From NCBI GenBank assembly GCA_025408445.1, contig JANYIZ010000013.1:1-64000 (forward strand): a stretch of 64,000 bases of DNA, read 5' to 3'. The stretch is from Frigoribacterium sp. (lineage in GTDB: Bacteria; Actinomycetota; Actinomycetes; Actinomycetales; Microbacteriaceae). Positions 16,387-24,619 of this stretch are shown here, one piece after another; position 1 is the first letter of the stretch, and each line of letters opens with the position of its first letter. The notes under the pieces were generated by a model. The model was not told where the DNA came from, did not search any database, and was given only the letters and a program-made list of their open reading frames with translations. A program made the position numbers and the translations under genes.

Positions 16387-17459
16387 GCAATATCGATGAA
16401 CTAAAGACGGCATCGACCGATGCCACCGCCCCAACCGCGTCGAGCACCGCGACTCCGCTCGATACGGTTGGCGCCACGATGTCGCCCCGGTCGAGAACCA
16501 TCCGGCGGATGACGTCGTCGTCTCCGTTTTATATGTCGATTGTGCTGTTGGTGCTCATCGCCGTGTTCAGCATCGTCGCCCCCGGAGCGTTTCCCTCCAT
16601 CGCGAATGCACGCAATATCATCACTGACGCCTCGACCCTGATGGTGATGGCTGTCGGGATGACGTTTGTGATGGTCGCCGCAGGCTTCGACCTGTCGATC
16701 GGCTCTGTGCTCGTCTTCGGCGGGGTGTGCGGCTCAATGGCGATGACCTGGATGGGAACCGACAACATCGGTACCGTACTGGTCGGCTTGCTCGTCTCGA
16801 TGCTCGGCGGACTGGCCTGGGGCCTGTTCAACGGTTTCGTCATCACCCGGCTACGGGTTCCGGCGCTCATCGCGACACTGGGCTCGCTTGGGGCGGCTTT
16901 GGGCGTCGCACAGATCTTCACCAATGGAAACGACGTCCGGGACGTCCCGCTCACGCTCATCCATATCTCGACGGCGAGCTTTCTCGGACTTAGCTACCTC
17001 TTCTGGGTGGCGCTCGTAGTGGTGATTATCGGAGCCCTGGTGTTGCGAACGACGAAGTTTGGACGGCATACCTACATTGTGGGATCGAACGAGGAAGCGG
17101 CCCGCCGCGCCGGGATCAATGTGCGTCGCCAACTGATGATGCTTTACGCCATCAGTGGCACGCTCGCCGGGCTTGCCGGCATGATGTCCCTCACCCGATT
17201 CGCGACCACCACGATCGGTGGACACTCGCAGGACGCACTCACTGTCATCACCGGTGTCGTGCTCGGTGGCACGAGCCTCTACGGGGGTATCGGCACGATC
17301 CTCGGAACCGTTATCGGCATCTTCATTCCGGCCGTGCTGCAAAACGGCTTCGTCGTGATGAATATCCAACCGTTCTGGCAGCAGGTGGCAATCGGTCTGA
17401 TTCTGATCGGCGCCGTCTTCATCGACCAGCTCAAGCGACGCGCCCGCGATCGCGCATGA
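16383..17459 (+). CDS. Ribose-type sugar ABC transporter, permease
   Basis: The 358-residue inner-membrane protein has the RbsC/FrcB architecture with about ten hydrophobic segments after a ~45-residue polar N terminus. The family landmark VAAGFDLSIGSVLVFGGV is near residue 100, and the cytoplasmic coupling region GSNEEAARRAGINV is near residue 235. GVVLGGTSLYGGIGTILGTVIG follows. It starts inside the ATPase stop region (ATGA) and overlaps the binding-protein frame, so the three genes form one operon. The substrate class is inferred to be a monosaccharide, polyol or similar small hydroxylated compound. Confidence 0.93.
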   Translation: MSNIDELKTASTDATAPTASSTATPLDTVGATMSPRSRTIRRMTSSSPFYMSIVLLVLIAVFSIVAPGAFPSIANARNIITDASTLMVMAVGMTFVMVAAGFDLSIGSVLVFGGVCGSMAMTWMGTDNIGTVLVGLLVSMLGGLAWGLFNGFVITRLRVPALIATLGSLGAALGVAQIFTNGNDVRDVPLTLIHISTASFLGLSYLFWVALVVVIIGALVLRTTKFGRHTYIVGSNEEAARRAGINVRRQLMMLYAISGTLAGLAGMMSLTRFATTTIGGHSQDALTVITGVVLGGTSLYGGIGTILGTVIGIFIPAVLQNGFVVMNIQPFWQQVAIGLILIGAVFIDQLKRRARDRA

Positions 17460-17491
17460 CCCATCACCAAGAGAACGAGAGTGTGAAACAT

Positions 17492-18487
17492 ATGAACCGA
17501 CGCATCAAAATCGGATCGACAGTAGCCGCGGGGCTGCTCATCATCTCTGCAGTCGCAGGATGCTCCAGCACGTCGACCGGCACAGCAGCCGGCACGTCGG
17601 GCAAGATCGGCAAAATCGTTTACATCCCTGGTCTGACCGGCAACCCCTTCTATTCCACGGTGAGCTGCGGAGCATCCGGAGCAGCCAAGAAAGCCGGAGT
17701 CGACTTCGCCACCCAGGGTTCGGCGACGTTCGACGTGGCTAAGCAGACCGAAATCGTGAACGCTGTCGTCGCAAGCAAGCCCGGTGCGATCATGATCTCC
17801 ATCACCGATCCCAAGGCCATGATCATCCCGCTCACCAAAGCGAAGGAAGCAGGGATCCCGGTCATCGGGATCGACGGCGACCTCGAAGACGAATCGGTCA
17901 TGGTCAGCAACATTCAGGCTGACGGCATCGCGGGTGGCGAGCTGGCTGGCGACGCTCTCGCCAAGCTCGTCGGGGAGAAGGGCTCGGTGATGACGATCGA
18001 CAACGCGACGGGCTCGCTCGTGTCGAAGGCTCGCACCGATGGCTTTGCAAAGGCCATCTCGAAATATCCGAATATGAAATTCCTCGGAATCCAGTACTCG
18101 GCGAATGACACCGCCAAGGCCGCATCGTTCGCCTCGACCGTCTCGACGACCAACCCGGATCTCGTCGGAATTTTCTCGGCCGAGACGAACAACACCGAGG
18201 GTGCAATCACCGGTCTTCGTGAGGCGGGCAAGACCGGAAAGGTCAAGCTGGTCGGCTACGACACCTCCGACCCGATCATTGCCGCGCTGGCGAATAAGAC
18301 GCTCGACGGCACCGTCGTACAGAATCCGCGCGGCGAGGGTGCGCTCGGTGTTACCTCAGCTATCGCCGCCATGAAAGGCGAAAAGGTCAAGCGCCAGCAG
18401 TCGGCTGCCCAGGTTTTCGCCACCCCCGAGAACTACACCACTGACAATGTCAAGCAGTATATTTACGACGCAAACTGCTCCGCCTAG
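17492..18487 (+). CDS. Sugar ABC transporter substrate-binding lipoprotein
   Basis: The ~331-residue periplasmic-binding-protein family member (RbsB type 1 fold) is anchored outside the membrane. The lipobox is SAVAGC with Cys24, after a hydrophobic signal segment and basic MNRRIK. The mature part begins GKIGKIVYIPGLTGNPFY and has two alternating domains, ending with ENYTTDNVKQYIYD. I chose ATG at 17492 because the signal peptide starts there; ATG at 17456 and GTG at 17483 are also in frame. It overlaps or follows the permease closely and is followed by a strong hairpin, a common way to raise binding-protein mRNA over downstream genes. Confidence 0.92.
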   Translation: MNRRIKIGSTVAAGLLIISAVAGCSSTSTGTAAGTSGKIGKIVYIPGLTGNPFYSTVSCGASGAAKKAGVDFATQGSATFDVAKQTEIVNAVVASKPGAIMISITDPKAMIIPLTKAKEAGIPVIGIDGDLEDESVMVSNIQADGIAGGELAGDALAKLVGEKGSVMTIDNATGSLVSKARTDGFAKAISKYPNMKFLGIQYSANDTAKAASFASTVSTTNPDLVGIFSAETNNTEGAITGLREAGKTGKVKLVGYDTSDPIIAALANKTLDGTVVQNPRGEGALGVTSAIAAMKGEKVKRQQSAAQVFATPENYTTDNVKQYIYDANCSA

Positions 18488-18512
18488 TCCAACGTGACAG
18501 GATTCACAGAAT

Positions 18513-18542
18513 CGGTGGGGGCGCCTCAGAGCACCCCCACCG
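18513..18542 (+). terminator. Strong intercistronic hairpin after the binding-protein gene
   Basis: CGGTGGGGG (18513-18521) pairs with CCCCCACCG (18534-18542) across a 12-nt loop. No T-run follows, so it is better read as an mRNA-stabilising or partial-termination element than a full terminator. The next gene's ribosome site AGGAG is 14 bp downstream. Confidence 0.65.
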
Positions 18543-18565
18543 AGGTACCCCAACCAGGAGTAAAA

Positions 18566-19738
18566 ATGTCCGCCGAAGACCCCCAGCCGTTTGCCTCACC
18601 GATCATCGGTGCCTTTCTTACGGACGGCCCGTCAGGTCGCGCAATGCCGACCGACTACTCGATCGCCGTGCGCCCCGCCACAGGAACGGACACCGAACGC
18701 GCCGGCCGGGAGCGCGGGGCGCGCCGTCAGTCTCTCAACGGTTTCGAAGACACCTATGTCGACATCATCGACTACATCATCAGGGTCACTCATCGCATCT
18801 GGGAGGACCAGGACGTGGGCTACATCTACGACACTTACGCTCCGGGCTGCTTCGTCTACGACGACAGCGGAGCACATTACGGAGTCGAGCGCGTCGTCGA
18901 GGGCACGGTGCAGGGTATACATGCCTTTCCCGACACCCGCTCGTACGCCGACGAGGTCATCTGGGCGGGTAATGACGAGCAGGGATTCGTTACTTCGCAC
19001 CGCTACATCACAACGGGCCACCACCTTGCACCCTGGCGCTGGGGACCGGCAACCGGTCGGAGGGTGGACATGTGGGGCATCGCCAACTGCGTCATCCGCG
19101 ACAATGAGATCTTCGAAGAGTGGGTGCTCTACAACATGGTGTCGAAGTTCACCCAACTGGGTATCGACCCGGCCTGGGCGGCGCGCCAGTATGGCAACGA
19201 ACTCATCGAGTCCAAGGTGCAATGTCACCAGCCCGAGGTTCAGCGCCTCGCGGGCGGTCGGCTCCCCGAGTATTTCCCGGTCGCGGCAGACTCCTCGGTG
19301 TTCGACGTCGAGAACTTCGTGCGTGGGCTATTTCATAACGTATACAACCGACGGGACTTCTCTGCGGTCGACCGCGCTTATGCGCAGTCAGTGCGATGGA
19401 AGGGCGCCTCGAATCGCTCCGGCTACGGACGCCAGGACGTCAAAGCCATGGCTCGTTCCCTTCTGGCTACCTTCCCCGACCTGGGGATGCAGGTCGACGA
19501 GGTCTACTGGATGGGCAACGAGACCGAAGGCTTTCGCGCCTCCGTGCGATGGACCGCGACCGGCACGCATCGGGGCTACGGACTCTACGGCGCCCCCAGC
19601 AATCGTCGGGTTCATATCTGGGGGATTAACCAGCTTTACATCGCTGGTGGCCGGATCACCGAGGACTGGATGATGTTCAACGAATTCGACGTGATGGCGC
19701 AGATCCTCAGCGAAGAGCCTCGGCCGCTCGTCGGCTGA
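18566..19738 (+). CDS. Tandem SnoaL/NTF2-like domain protein, function unknown
   Basis: The 390-residue soluble protein has two NTF2-fold repeats. Repeat 1 (about residues 75-192) and repeat 2 (about 253-375) align at ADEVIWAGNDEQGF and VDEVYWMGNETEGF, and again at VDMWGIANCVI and VHIWGINQLYI. SnoaL-like proteins include cyclases, isomerases and dehydratases on small hydrophobic or carbonyl substrates. ATG at 18566 has AGGAG five bases upstream; an in-frame ATG/GTG-rich stretch earlier is part of the hairpin. It lies in the transporter operon ahead of the HisD-like gene, so a catabolic isomerase or lyase role is plausible. No specific reaction can be assigned. Confidence 0.82.
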   Translation: MSAEDPQPFASPIIGAFLTDGPSGRAMPTDYSIAVRPATGTDTERAGRERGARRQSLNGFEDTYVDIIDYIIRVTHRIWEDQDVGYIYDTYAPGCFVYDDSGAHYGVERVVEGTVQGIHAFPDTRSYADEVIWAGNDEQGFVTSHRYITTGHHLAPWRWGPATGRRVDMWGIANCVIRDNEIFEEWVLYNMVSKFTQLGIDPAWAARQYGNELIESKVQCHQPEVQRLAGGRLPEYFPVAADSSVFDVENFVRGLFHNVYNRRDFSAVDRAYAQSVRWKGASNRSGYGRQDVKAMARSLLATFPDLGMQVDEVYWMGNETEGFRASVRWTATGTHRGYGLYGAPSNRRVHIWGINQLYIAGGRITEDWMMFNEFDVMAQILSEEPRPLVG

Positions 19739-19794
19739 ATACGCCCTACCCCTGCCGGAAAAGCCGGCGCGTTTCGACGAAGGAGTCAACAACC

Positions 19795-21123
19795 ATGATC
19801 AACAATCTCAAAAATGCGCCCGGAACCGGGAAACTCGCCGCCGGTCGGACTGACGTCGCTGAGGTCGTCAGCGGCATCCTTACGGATGTCCGTCTGCGTG
19901 GCGATATCGCCGTGCGGGAAGCGTCCGAGCGTTTTGACAAGTGGACGCCGGAAAGCTTCCGGCTGTCGCCGGAGGAGATCGTTGCGATCGTCGCCGGTGT
20001 TCCGCAGCAGGTGATCGACGACATCGCGTTCGTGCAGGCCAATGTTCGTCGCTTCGCCGAGCACCAGCGGGCATCGCTCACCGACTTCGAGGTGGAGACG
20101 ATGCCCGGGGTATTCCTCGGCCAGCGAAATATTCCGGTGTCGGCCGTCGGTGCCTACGTACCCGGCGGTCGATATCCGCTCACCGCCTCCGCCCATATGA
20201 CGATCGTTACAGCGAAGGTGGCTGGAGTACCCCGCGTGATCGCCTGCACGCCGCCCATTCGCGGTGAGATTCCCGCGGCGACGGTGGCGGCCATGGTCAT
20301 GGCTGGCGCGGACGAGATCTATCTACTCGGCGGGGTACAGGCGATGGCTGCCATGGCCATCGGCACCGAGACGATGACGCGGGTGGATATGATTGCCGGC
20401 CCTGGGAACGCCTATGTCGCTGAGGCGAAGCGACAGTTGTTCGGTGAGGTCGGAATCGACCTTTTCGCCGGCCCCACCGAGATCCTCGTGATTGCCGACG
20501 ACTCGGCAGATCCATTCGTGGTGGCGGTCGACCTGCTGAGCCAGGCGGAGCACGGCCCCGATTCTCCCGCGATCCTGGTGACGACGAGTGAACCACTCGC
20601 CCGGGATGCGCTCACTCACATCGATACCTTGCTAGTTGACATGCCGACCCGCGACTTCGCGGCTCCGGCCTGGAATGACCACGGCCAGGTGCTGGTCGTC
20701 GACTCTCTCGACGAGGCCTTTGAGGTCGCGAATAGCTTCGCCTCCGAGCACGTGCAGGTGCTCACTCGTGATCCGCGCCAGGCGCTCGAGAAGATGCACG
20801 ACTTCGGGGCGCTCTTCCTCGGCGAGGGCACCTGCGTCTCCTACGGCGACAAGGTTATCGGCACCAACCACGTTCTGCCCACCCGTGGCAGTTCCCGTTT
20901 TACCGGTGGACTCTGGGTCGGTAAATACCTAAAGACCGTCACGTACCAGGAAGTCACCGATCGTGCATCGAGTGCTCTTCTCGGTGAGGTTTGTGGACGA
21001 GCTGCCCGAATCGAGCTGTTCGAGGGCCACGCCCGCTCAGGAGACGTGCGCGCCGCGAAGTACGCGGGAGCCGCCCTTTCGTGGAGCGAGCACCAATTCG
21101 AACTCGAGCCCGAAGGTGCCTAA
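19795..21123 (+). CDS. Histidinol dehydrogenase family protein, catabolic paralogue 1
   Basis: The 442-residue Zn- and NAD-dependent dehydrogenase is of the HisD fold. HisD oxidises a primary alcohol to a carboxylate in two NAD+ steps. Family residues are retained: Gln and His in LSQAEHGPDSP, the catalytic Glu-His in SEHVQVLT, and Asp in SYGDKVIGTNHVLP. A C-terminal His is in FEGHARSGD. No other his gene is nearby; it follows the transporter and SnoaL genes and precedes an SDR, so it should act on an imported alcohol rather than histidinol. HpsN, which oxidises dihydroxypropanesulfonate, is a known precedent for such paralogues. A second paralogue is at 26842. Confidence 0.9.
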   Translation: MINNLKNAPGTGKLAAGRTDVAEVVSGILTDVRLRGDIAVREASERFDKWTPESFRLSPEEIVAIVAGVPQQVIDDIAFVQANVRRFAEHQRASLTDFEVETMPGVFLGQRNIPVSAVGAYVPGGRYPLTASAHMTIVTAKVAGVPRVIACTPPIRGEIPAATVAAMVMAGADEIYLLGGVQAMAAMAIGTETMTRVDMIAGPGNAYVAEAKRQLFGEVGIDLFAGPTEILVIADDSADPFVVAVDLLSQAEHGPDSPAILVTTSEPLARDALTHIDTLLVDMPTRDFAAPAWNDHGQVLVVDSLDEAFEVANSFASEHVQVLTRDPRQALEKMHDFGALFLGEGTCVSYGDKVIGTNHVLPTRGSSRFTGGLWVGKYLKTVTYQEVTDRASSALLGEVCGRAARIELFEGHARSGDVRAAKYAGAALSWSEHQFELEPEGA

Positions 21124-21145
21124 AACCCCGCGCATCCGTTCGTCG

Positions 21146-21919
21146 ATGCCCCTTCCTTTCCTCGGGCGCACCGCCCTGGTCAGCGGGGGCGGTACCGGGC
21201 TCGGCAGGGAGATAGCCCTCGCCCTGCTCTGTCACGGAGCTCGGGTGATCATCGCTGGGAGGCGGGCAGCGCCACTCGCCGAGACGATCACCGTTATGGA
21301 GAGCGGGGCAACCATGTGCCGGGCCGCTCTCGTTGATGTCGCGGACTGGAGATCCGTCGACGCACTCGCCATCGAGCTTGCCGACGAGAGCATCTCGATT
21401 CTCGTAAACAACGCTGGGATCGGTGGGCCGGTGGCACCGCTGATCGACATTGAGCCTGGGGACTGGGACGACGTCTTCGCGACCAATGTGCGCGGCATGT
21501 ATCTCATGTGCCGAGCGTTCCTTCCGGCGATGATCGAGCGCGGCTCAGGAGACGTGATCAATCTCGCTTCGGTAAGCGGCAAGCGGCCGCTGGCGATGCG
21601 CACGCCATATACGGCGTCGAAGATGGCAGTGATCGGTCTCACCACCACCCTCGCCGCAGAGGTCGGACCGCTTGGGATTACGGTCAACAGCTTGTCGCCG
21701 GGCCCGGTGAGAGGCGAGCGGATGTCGCGCAACTTCCGCCTCGAGTCGGAACGGCTCGGTATCACCGAGGCCGCCGCCGAAAGAGCATTCGTGTCACGCG
21801 GCACCCTTGGGCGAATGATCGAAGAGGACGAGGTCGGGCAGGCCGTCGTCTCGATGCTGCAAATGAGCGGCCTGCACGCCGCCGACATCGACCTGTCGGC
21901 CGGAATGGTCGGGCGCTGA
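21146..21919 (+). CDS. SDR family oxidoreductase
   Basis: The ~257-residue classical short-chain dehydrogenase uses NAD(P). The cofactor motif is SGGGTGLGREIA and NNAG follows at the usual distance. The catalytic Ser, Tyr and Lys are in NLASVSG and YTASKMA, and SPGPVRGERM follows. It probably oxidises a secondary alcohol or reduces a carbonyl in the island's pathway. I used ATG at 21146, which places the motif near the N terminus; it has no clear ribosome site, and GTG at 21116, overlapping the hisD-like stop, is the coupled alternative. Confidence 0.9.
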   Translation: MPLPFLGRTALVSGGGTGLGREIALALLCHGARVIIAGRRAAPLAETITVMESGATMCRAALVDVADWRSVDALAIELADESISILVNNAGIGGPVAPLIDIEPGDWDDVFATNVRGMYLMCRAFLPAMIERGSGDVINLASVSGKRPLAMRTPYTASKMAVIGLTTTLAAEVGPLGITVNSLSPGPVRGERMSRNFRLESERLGITEAAAERAFVSRGTLGRMIEEDEVGQAVVSMLQMSGLHAADIDLSAGMVGR

Positions 21920-21941
21920 CGCTCGCCCGCGTTTGCCCGCA

Positions 21942-22643
21942 ATGAAAATGCCGAAACCGCTGGTTTTGCTGCCGGGAATGCTCGGAGACCACACCGTGTG
22001 GAGTGCGGTGACTGCTCTCCTCGACGTCGATATCGAGTTGCACTACGGCCGCATCGACCTCGACGATGACATCGGGTCGGTCGCACGTTCAGTTCTCGAG
22101 GCCGCGCCCGCAACGTTCTCGCTCGCGGGACACTCGCTTGGCGCGATCGTCGCTCTCGAGATTCTGCGCCAGGCTCCGCACCGCGTTGTGCGCCTCGCTT
22201 CGCTGAATGCGAGTGCGATGGGACCGACCAGCGATCAACGCGCATCGTGGTCTGCGTTGCGAGAGAGGGTCGTCTCAGGGGGTTTCGCGTCGATTGCGAG
22301 CTCGTTCGCCCGCGCGTCTCTCGCTCCGAGCAGACGCATGGACGAGGGCCTCACGGCGCACGGCGAGCTAATGGCAGGCCGGGTGGGTGCTGAAGGACTG
22401 CTGCGCCAGCTCGCTGTCCAACAGAGCAGGCCGGACTACCGGGCCGACCTGGCAGACATTCGAGTCACGACGATCGTCATCGGGGGGCACCTGGACGAAC
22501 TTGCGACAGAAGCCAGGCAGCTCGAACTCGCAGCGGGGATAGCCGGCAGTCGGCTTGTCACACTAACCGGCTGCGGGCACATGTCCCCGATCGAGCGCCC
22601 CGATGCCGTGGCCAGGGCATTCAAGCGCTGGCTGGCCCGATGA
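21942..22643 (+). CDS. Alpha/beta hydrolase
   Basis: The ~233-residue hydrolase has the nucleophile elbow AGHSLGAIVA, a likely acid Asp in IGGHLDELA, and the catalytic His in LTGCGHMSPIERP. The start of the domain is PLVLLPGMLGDHTVW. It is soluble. It could hydrolyse an ester, lactone or C-C bond of a pathway intermediate; the substrate is unknown. It is the last gene of the rightward transporter operon, 22 bp after the SDR gene, and its stop directly abuts the stop of the convergent lacI-type gene. Start chosen at ATG 21942; TTG 21933 is also in frame. Confidence 0.87.
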   Translation: MKMPKPLVLLPGMLGDHTVWSAVTALLDVDIELHYGRIDLDDDIGSVARSVLEAAPATFSLAGHSLGAIVALEILRQAPHRVVRLASLNASAMGPTSDQRASWSALRERVVSGGFASIASSFARASLAPSRRMDEGLTAHGELMAGRVGAEGLLRQLAVQQSRPDYRADLADIRVTTIVIGGHLDELATEARQLELAAGIAGSRLVTLTGCGHMSPIERPDAVARAFKRWLAR

Positions 22644-23639
22644 CTAATCCCCATGGGTCGAGCGCAGCACCGGATAGACCGGGTGAATCACTCGCCGACC
22701 GAGGCCCGTGCGGCCGGCGATTCGCTCCATGAGCATCGTGACGGCGCTGTGGAGCATGTCATCGAAGGGCACGTGGACAGTCGAGAGCGAAAGAGTGGCC
22801 CAGGAGGCTTGTTCGAGGTCGTCGAAGCCGACGATGGCTAAATCGCCAGGCACGGCGATGCCGAGTTCGCAAGCACGATTGAGCGCTCCGAATGCGATGC
22901 TGTCGTTCGAGCAGAACAGGGCGGTGGGTGACTCTGTCTCTCCAGAAAACAGCCCACTCACCGACTCGTAGCCGTGGGAGAAGTCGAACGACCCCATTCG
23001 CACAAGCGCTTCATCGAGCTCTATTCCTGCGTCGGCCAGACACTCGCGAAAGCCAGCTTCGCGGTCGCGGCCAGTACTTGTGTTTCGCGGTCCCAGTAAG
23101 GCGCCGATACGCCGATGGCCCGCGTCGAGCAGAATTTGGGCGGAGGCTGCTCCTCCAGCCCTATCGTCGGCGACACTCGAGTCGAGCTCTCCGCCCTCGG
23201 TATACCGCTGTAGAAGCACCGTCGGCACACTCCGGCGCTGCAGGATTGCGGGCAGCGTCGAGTCGAGCGCGACTGTCGACAAGATCACGCCGTCGATTCC
23301 GCCGCCAAGCAGAGCAGGGTCGAGCACCTCGGAGTCGGGATGTCCGGCAATGAGTGTTAGGTGATAACTGAGGTCGGCGAGCAGATCGTGAAGCCGCCCT
23401 ACGAGTAGCGACCAGAGGGGGTTTTCGAGGTCGACAACCATGGCGATTCGTTTTGTTGTGCCGCGAGAGAGGTCGCGCGCACGATCGCTCGGCACGTAGT
23501 CGAGTGCGGCGGCGGCAGCGACAATTCGCGCCACCGTCTCGGTGCCGATGCTTGGTTCGCCGCGAAGTGCCCGCGACACCGTTGACTGGGAGACACCCGC
23601 GGCTTCGGCCACATCGAAGCTGGTCACGCGTCCTGTCAC
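22644..23639 (-). CDS. LacI family transcriptional regulator
   Basis: The ~331-residue regulator has an N-terminal helix-turn-helix and hinge, VTSFDVAEAAGVSQSTVSRALRG, then a periplasmic-binding-like sensor domain from IAMVVDLENPLW to the C terminus (VGFDDLEQASWATLSLSTV). Sensor domains of this type bind sugars or related small molecules. The gene follows the aldolase gene on the same strand. I used GTG at 23639, just ahead of the HTH and downstream of GGAAG; GTG at 23678 would overlap the aldolase stop. It probably controls the operator pair at 24470-24602. Confidence 0.92.
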   Translation of the reverse strand: MTGRVTSFDVAEAAGVSQSTVSRALRGEPSIGTETVARIVAAAAALDYVPSDRARDLSRGTTKRIAMVVDLENPLWSLLVGRLHDLLADLSYHLTLIAGHPDSEVLDPALLGGGIDGVILSTVALDSTLPAILQRRSVPTVLLQRYTEGGELDSSVADDRAGGAASAQILLDAGHRRIGALLGPRNTSTGRDREAGFRECLADAGIELDEALVRMGSFDFSHGYESVSGLFSGETESPTALFCSNDSIAFGALNRACELGIAVPGDLAIVGFDDLEQASWATLSLSTVHVPFDDMLHSAVTMLMERIAGRTGLGRRVIHPVYPVLRSTHGD

Positions 23640-23667
23640 TGCGCGGTATCTTCCGCGCGCGCCAGGC

Positions 23668-24459
23668 TCAGTAGCCACTTCCGCCACCCTGTCGAGGAGC
23701 CGAGTCACGAATTGCAGCCACTCGATCTTCAACCGCCGCACGAAGGATGCTTACGTCGGTTCCCGGTGTCAGAAGATCGAAACCGAGCTCGGCGAGGGCG
23801 CGAGCCGACTCCGCATCAACGCAAAAGATCCCGGCCTTAATTCCCGCCGAATGGGATGCCGAGACGATCCGCTCAAGGGCTGCCCAAACCGTCGCGGGCA
23901 GCGGCCACTGGCCCGGACGTTCGCCGAGCGAGAGAGCAAGGTCGTTGGGACCGACGAAGACACCGCTGAGGCCGGGGACGGCCACGATCTCGTCGAGGTT
24001 GGCCAGCGCGGTCACCGACTCGATCATTGCCCAGGAGAGGATGGTCGAGTCGGCCGCGGTCACATAGTCGCTTCCACCGTAGAGAAGGCCGCGGGCAGGG
24101 CCGAAGCTCCGGACTCCGCGTGGAGGATAGCGACACGCGGCCACGAGCGCGCGCGCCTGCTCGACAGTGTCGATCGCCGGGCAGATGATGCCGTAGGCGC
24201 CCGCATCCAGCAGCTTCCCAATCGTCGCACTGTCGAGGGTAACGCAGCGGGCCATTGGTGTTGCAGGGCCTGCGGACACTCCCTGCAGCAGTCCGACTGC
24301 GGCGCCGAAACCGAACATTCCATGCTGAAGATCGACCGTCACGGAGTTGAGGCCACTGTAGGAAAGTACTTCGGAAAGATACGGACTGTCGACCGAGACC
24401 CAGCCGTTGATGGTTGTCGAGTTGTCTTCGAGCAGCCTTTTCAGTAGGTTTTCGCGCAC
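23668..24459 (-). CDS. HpcH/HpaI family aldolase
   Basis: The ~263-residue class II, metal-dependent aldolase usually splits 4-hydroxy-2-oxo acids to pyruvate and an aldehyde. Landmarks are the N-terminal NGWVSVDSP, VDLQHGMFG, PPRGVRSFGPAR, AMIESVTAL with the metal-ligand Glu, and GPNDLALSLG with the metal-ligand Asp. GTG at 24459 follows AGGGAG at good spacing; the frame is open further upstream but contains the promoter and operator. It is divergent from the bicupin gene and heads an operon with the LacI regulator. In the island it is the likely carbon-chain cleaving step. Confidence 0.9.
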   Translation of the reverse strand: MRENLLKRLLEDNSTTINGWVSVDSPYLSEVLSYSGLNSVTVDLQHGMFGFGAAVGLLQGVSAGPATPMARCVTLDSATIGKLLDAGAYGIICPAIDTVEQARALVAACRYPPRGVRSFGPARGLLYGGSDYVTAADSTILSWAMIESVTALANLDEIVAVPGLSGVFVGPNDLALSLGERPGQWPLPATVWAALERIVSASHSAGIKAGIFCVDAESARALAELGFDLLTPGTDVSILRAAVEDRVAAIRDSAPRQGGGSGY

Positions 24460-24469
24460 GGTTCTCCCT

Positions 24470-24513
24470 AATACGTATGCATTGATTCTACGGATATCCG
24501 CGAGATTAGCCAA
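24470..24513 (-). promoter_or_regulatory. Promoter and LacI-type operator of the aldolase-lacI operon
   Basis: Reading leftward: -35 TTGGCT (24513-24508), 17 bp, -10 TAGAAT (24490-24485), then the near-palindrome AATGCATACGTATT (24483-24470) across the start point. A repressor there would block initiation. The core TGCATACGTAT is shared with the operator ahead of the bicupin gene. Confidence 0.65.
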
Positions 24514-24552
24514 AAATCCCGAGATATTTCGATCCAACTCCTAAATAAATAG

Positions 24553-24602
24553 TTGACATCTATCAAATCAAGCGGCAGATTATGTTGTGCATACGCATGC
24601 AC
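24553..24602 (+). promoter_or_regulatory. Promoter and LacI-type operator of the bicupin gene
   Basis: A consensus -35 TTGACA (24553-24558) is followed by GATTAT at 19-bp spacing (24578-24583), a somewhat wide gap. The inverted repeat GTGCATACGCATGCAC (24587-24602) covers the start point. It shares TGCATACG(C/T)AT with the aldolase operator, so one regulator, most simply the adjacent LacI protein, should control both directions. Confidence 0.6.
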
Positions 24603-24619
24603 GATAAAAGGAGTATTCC

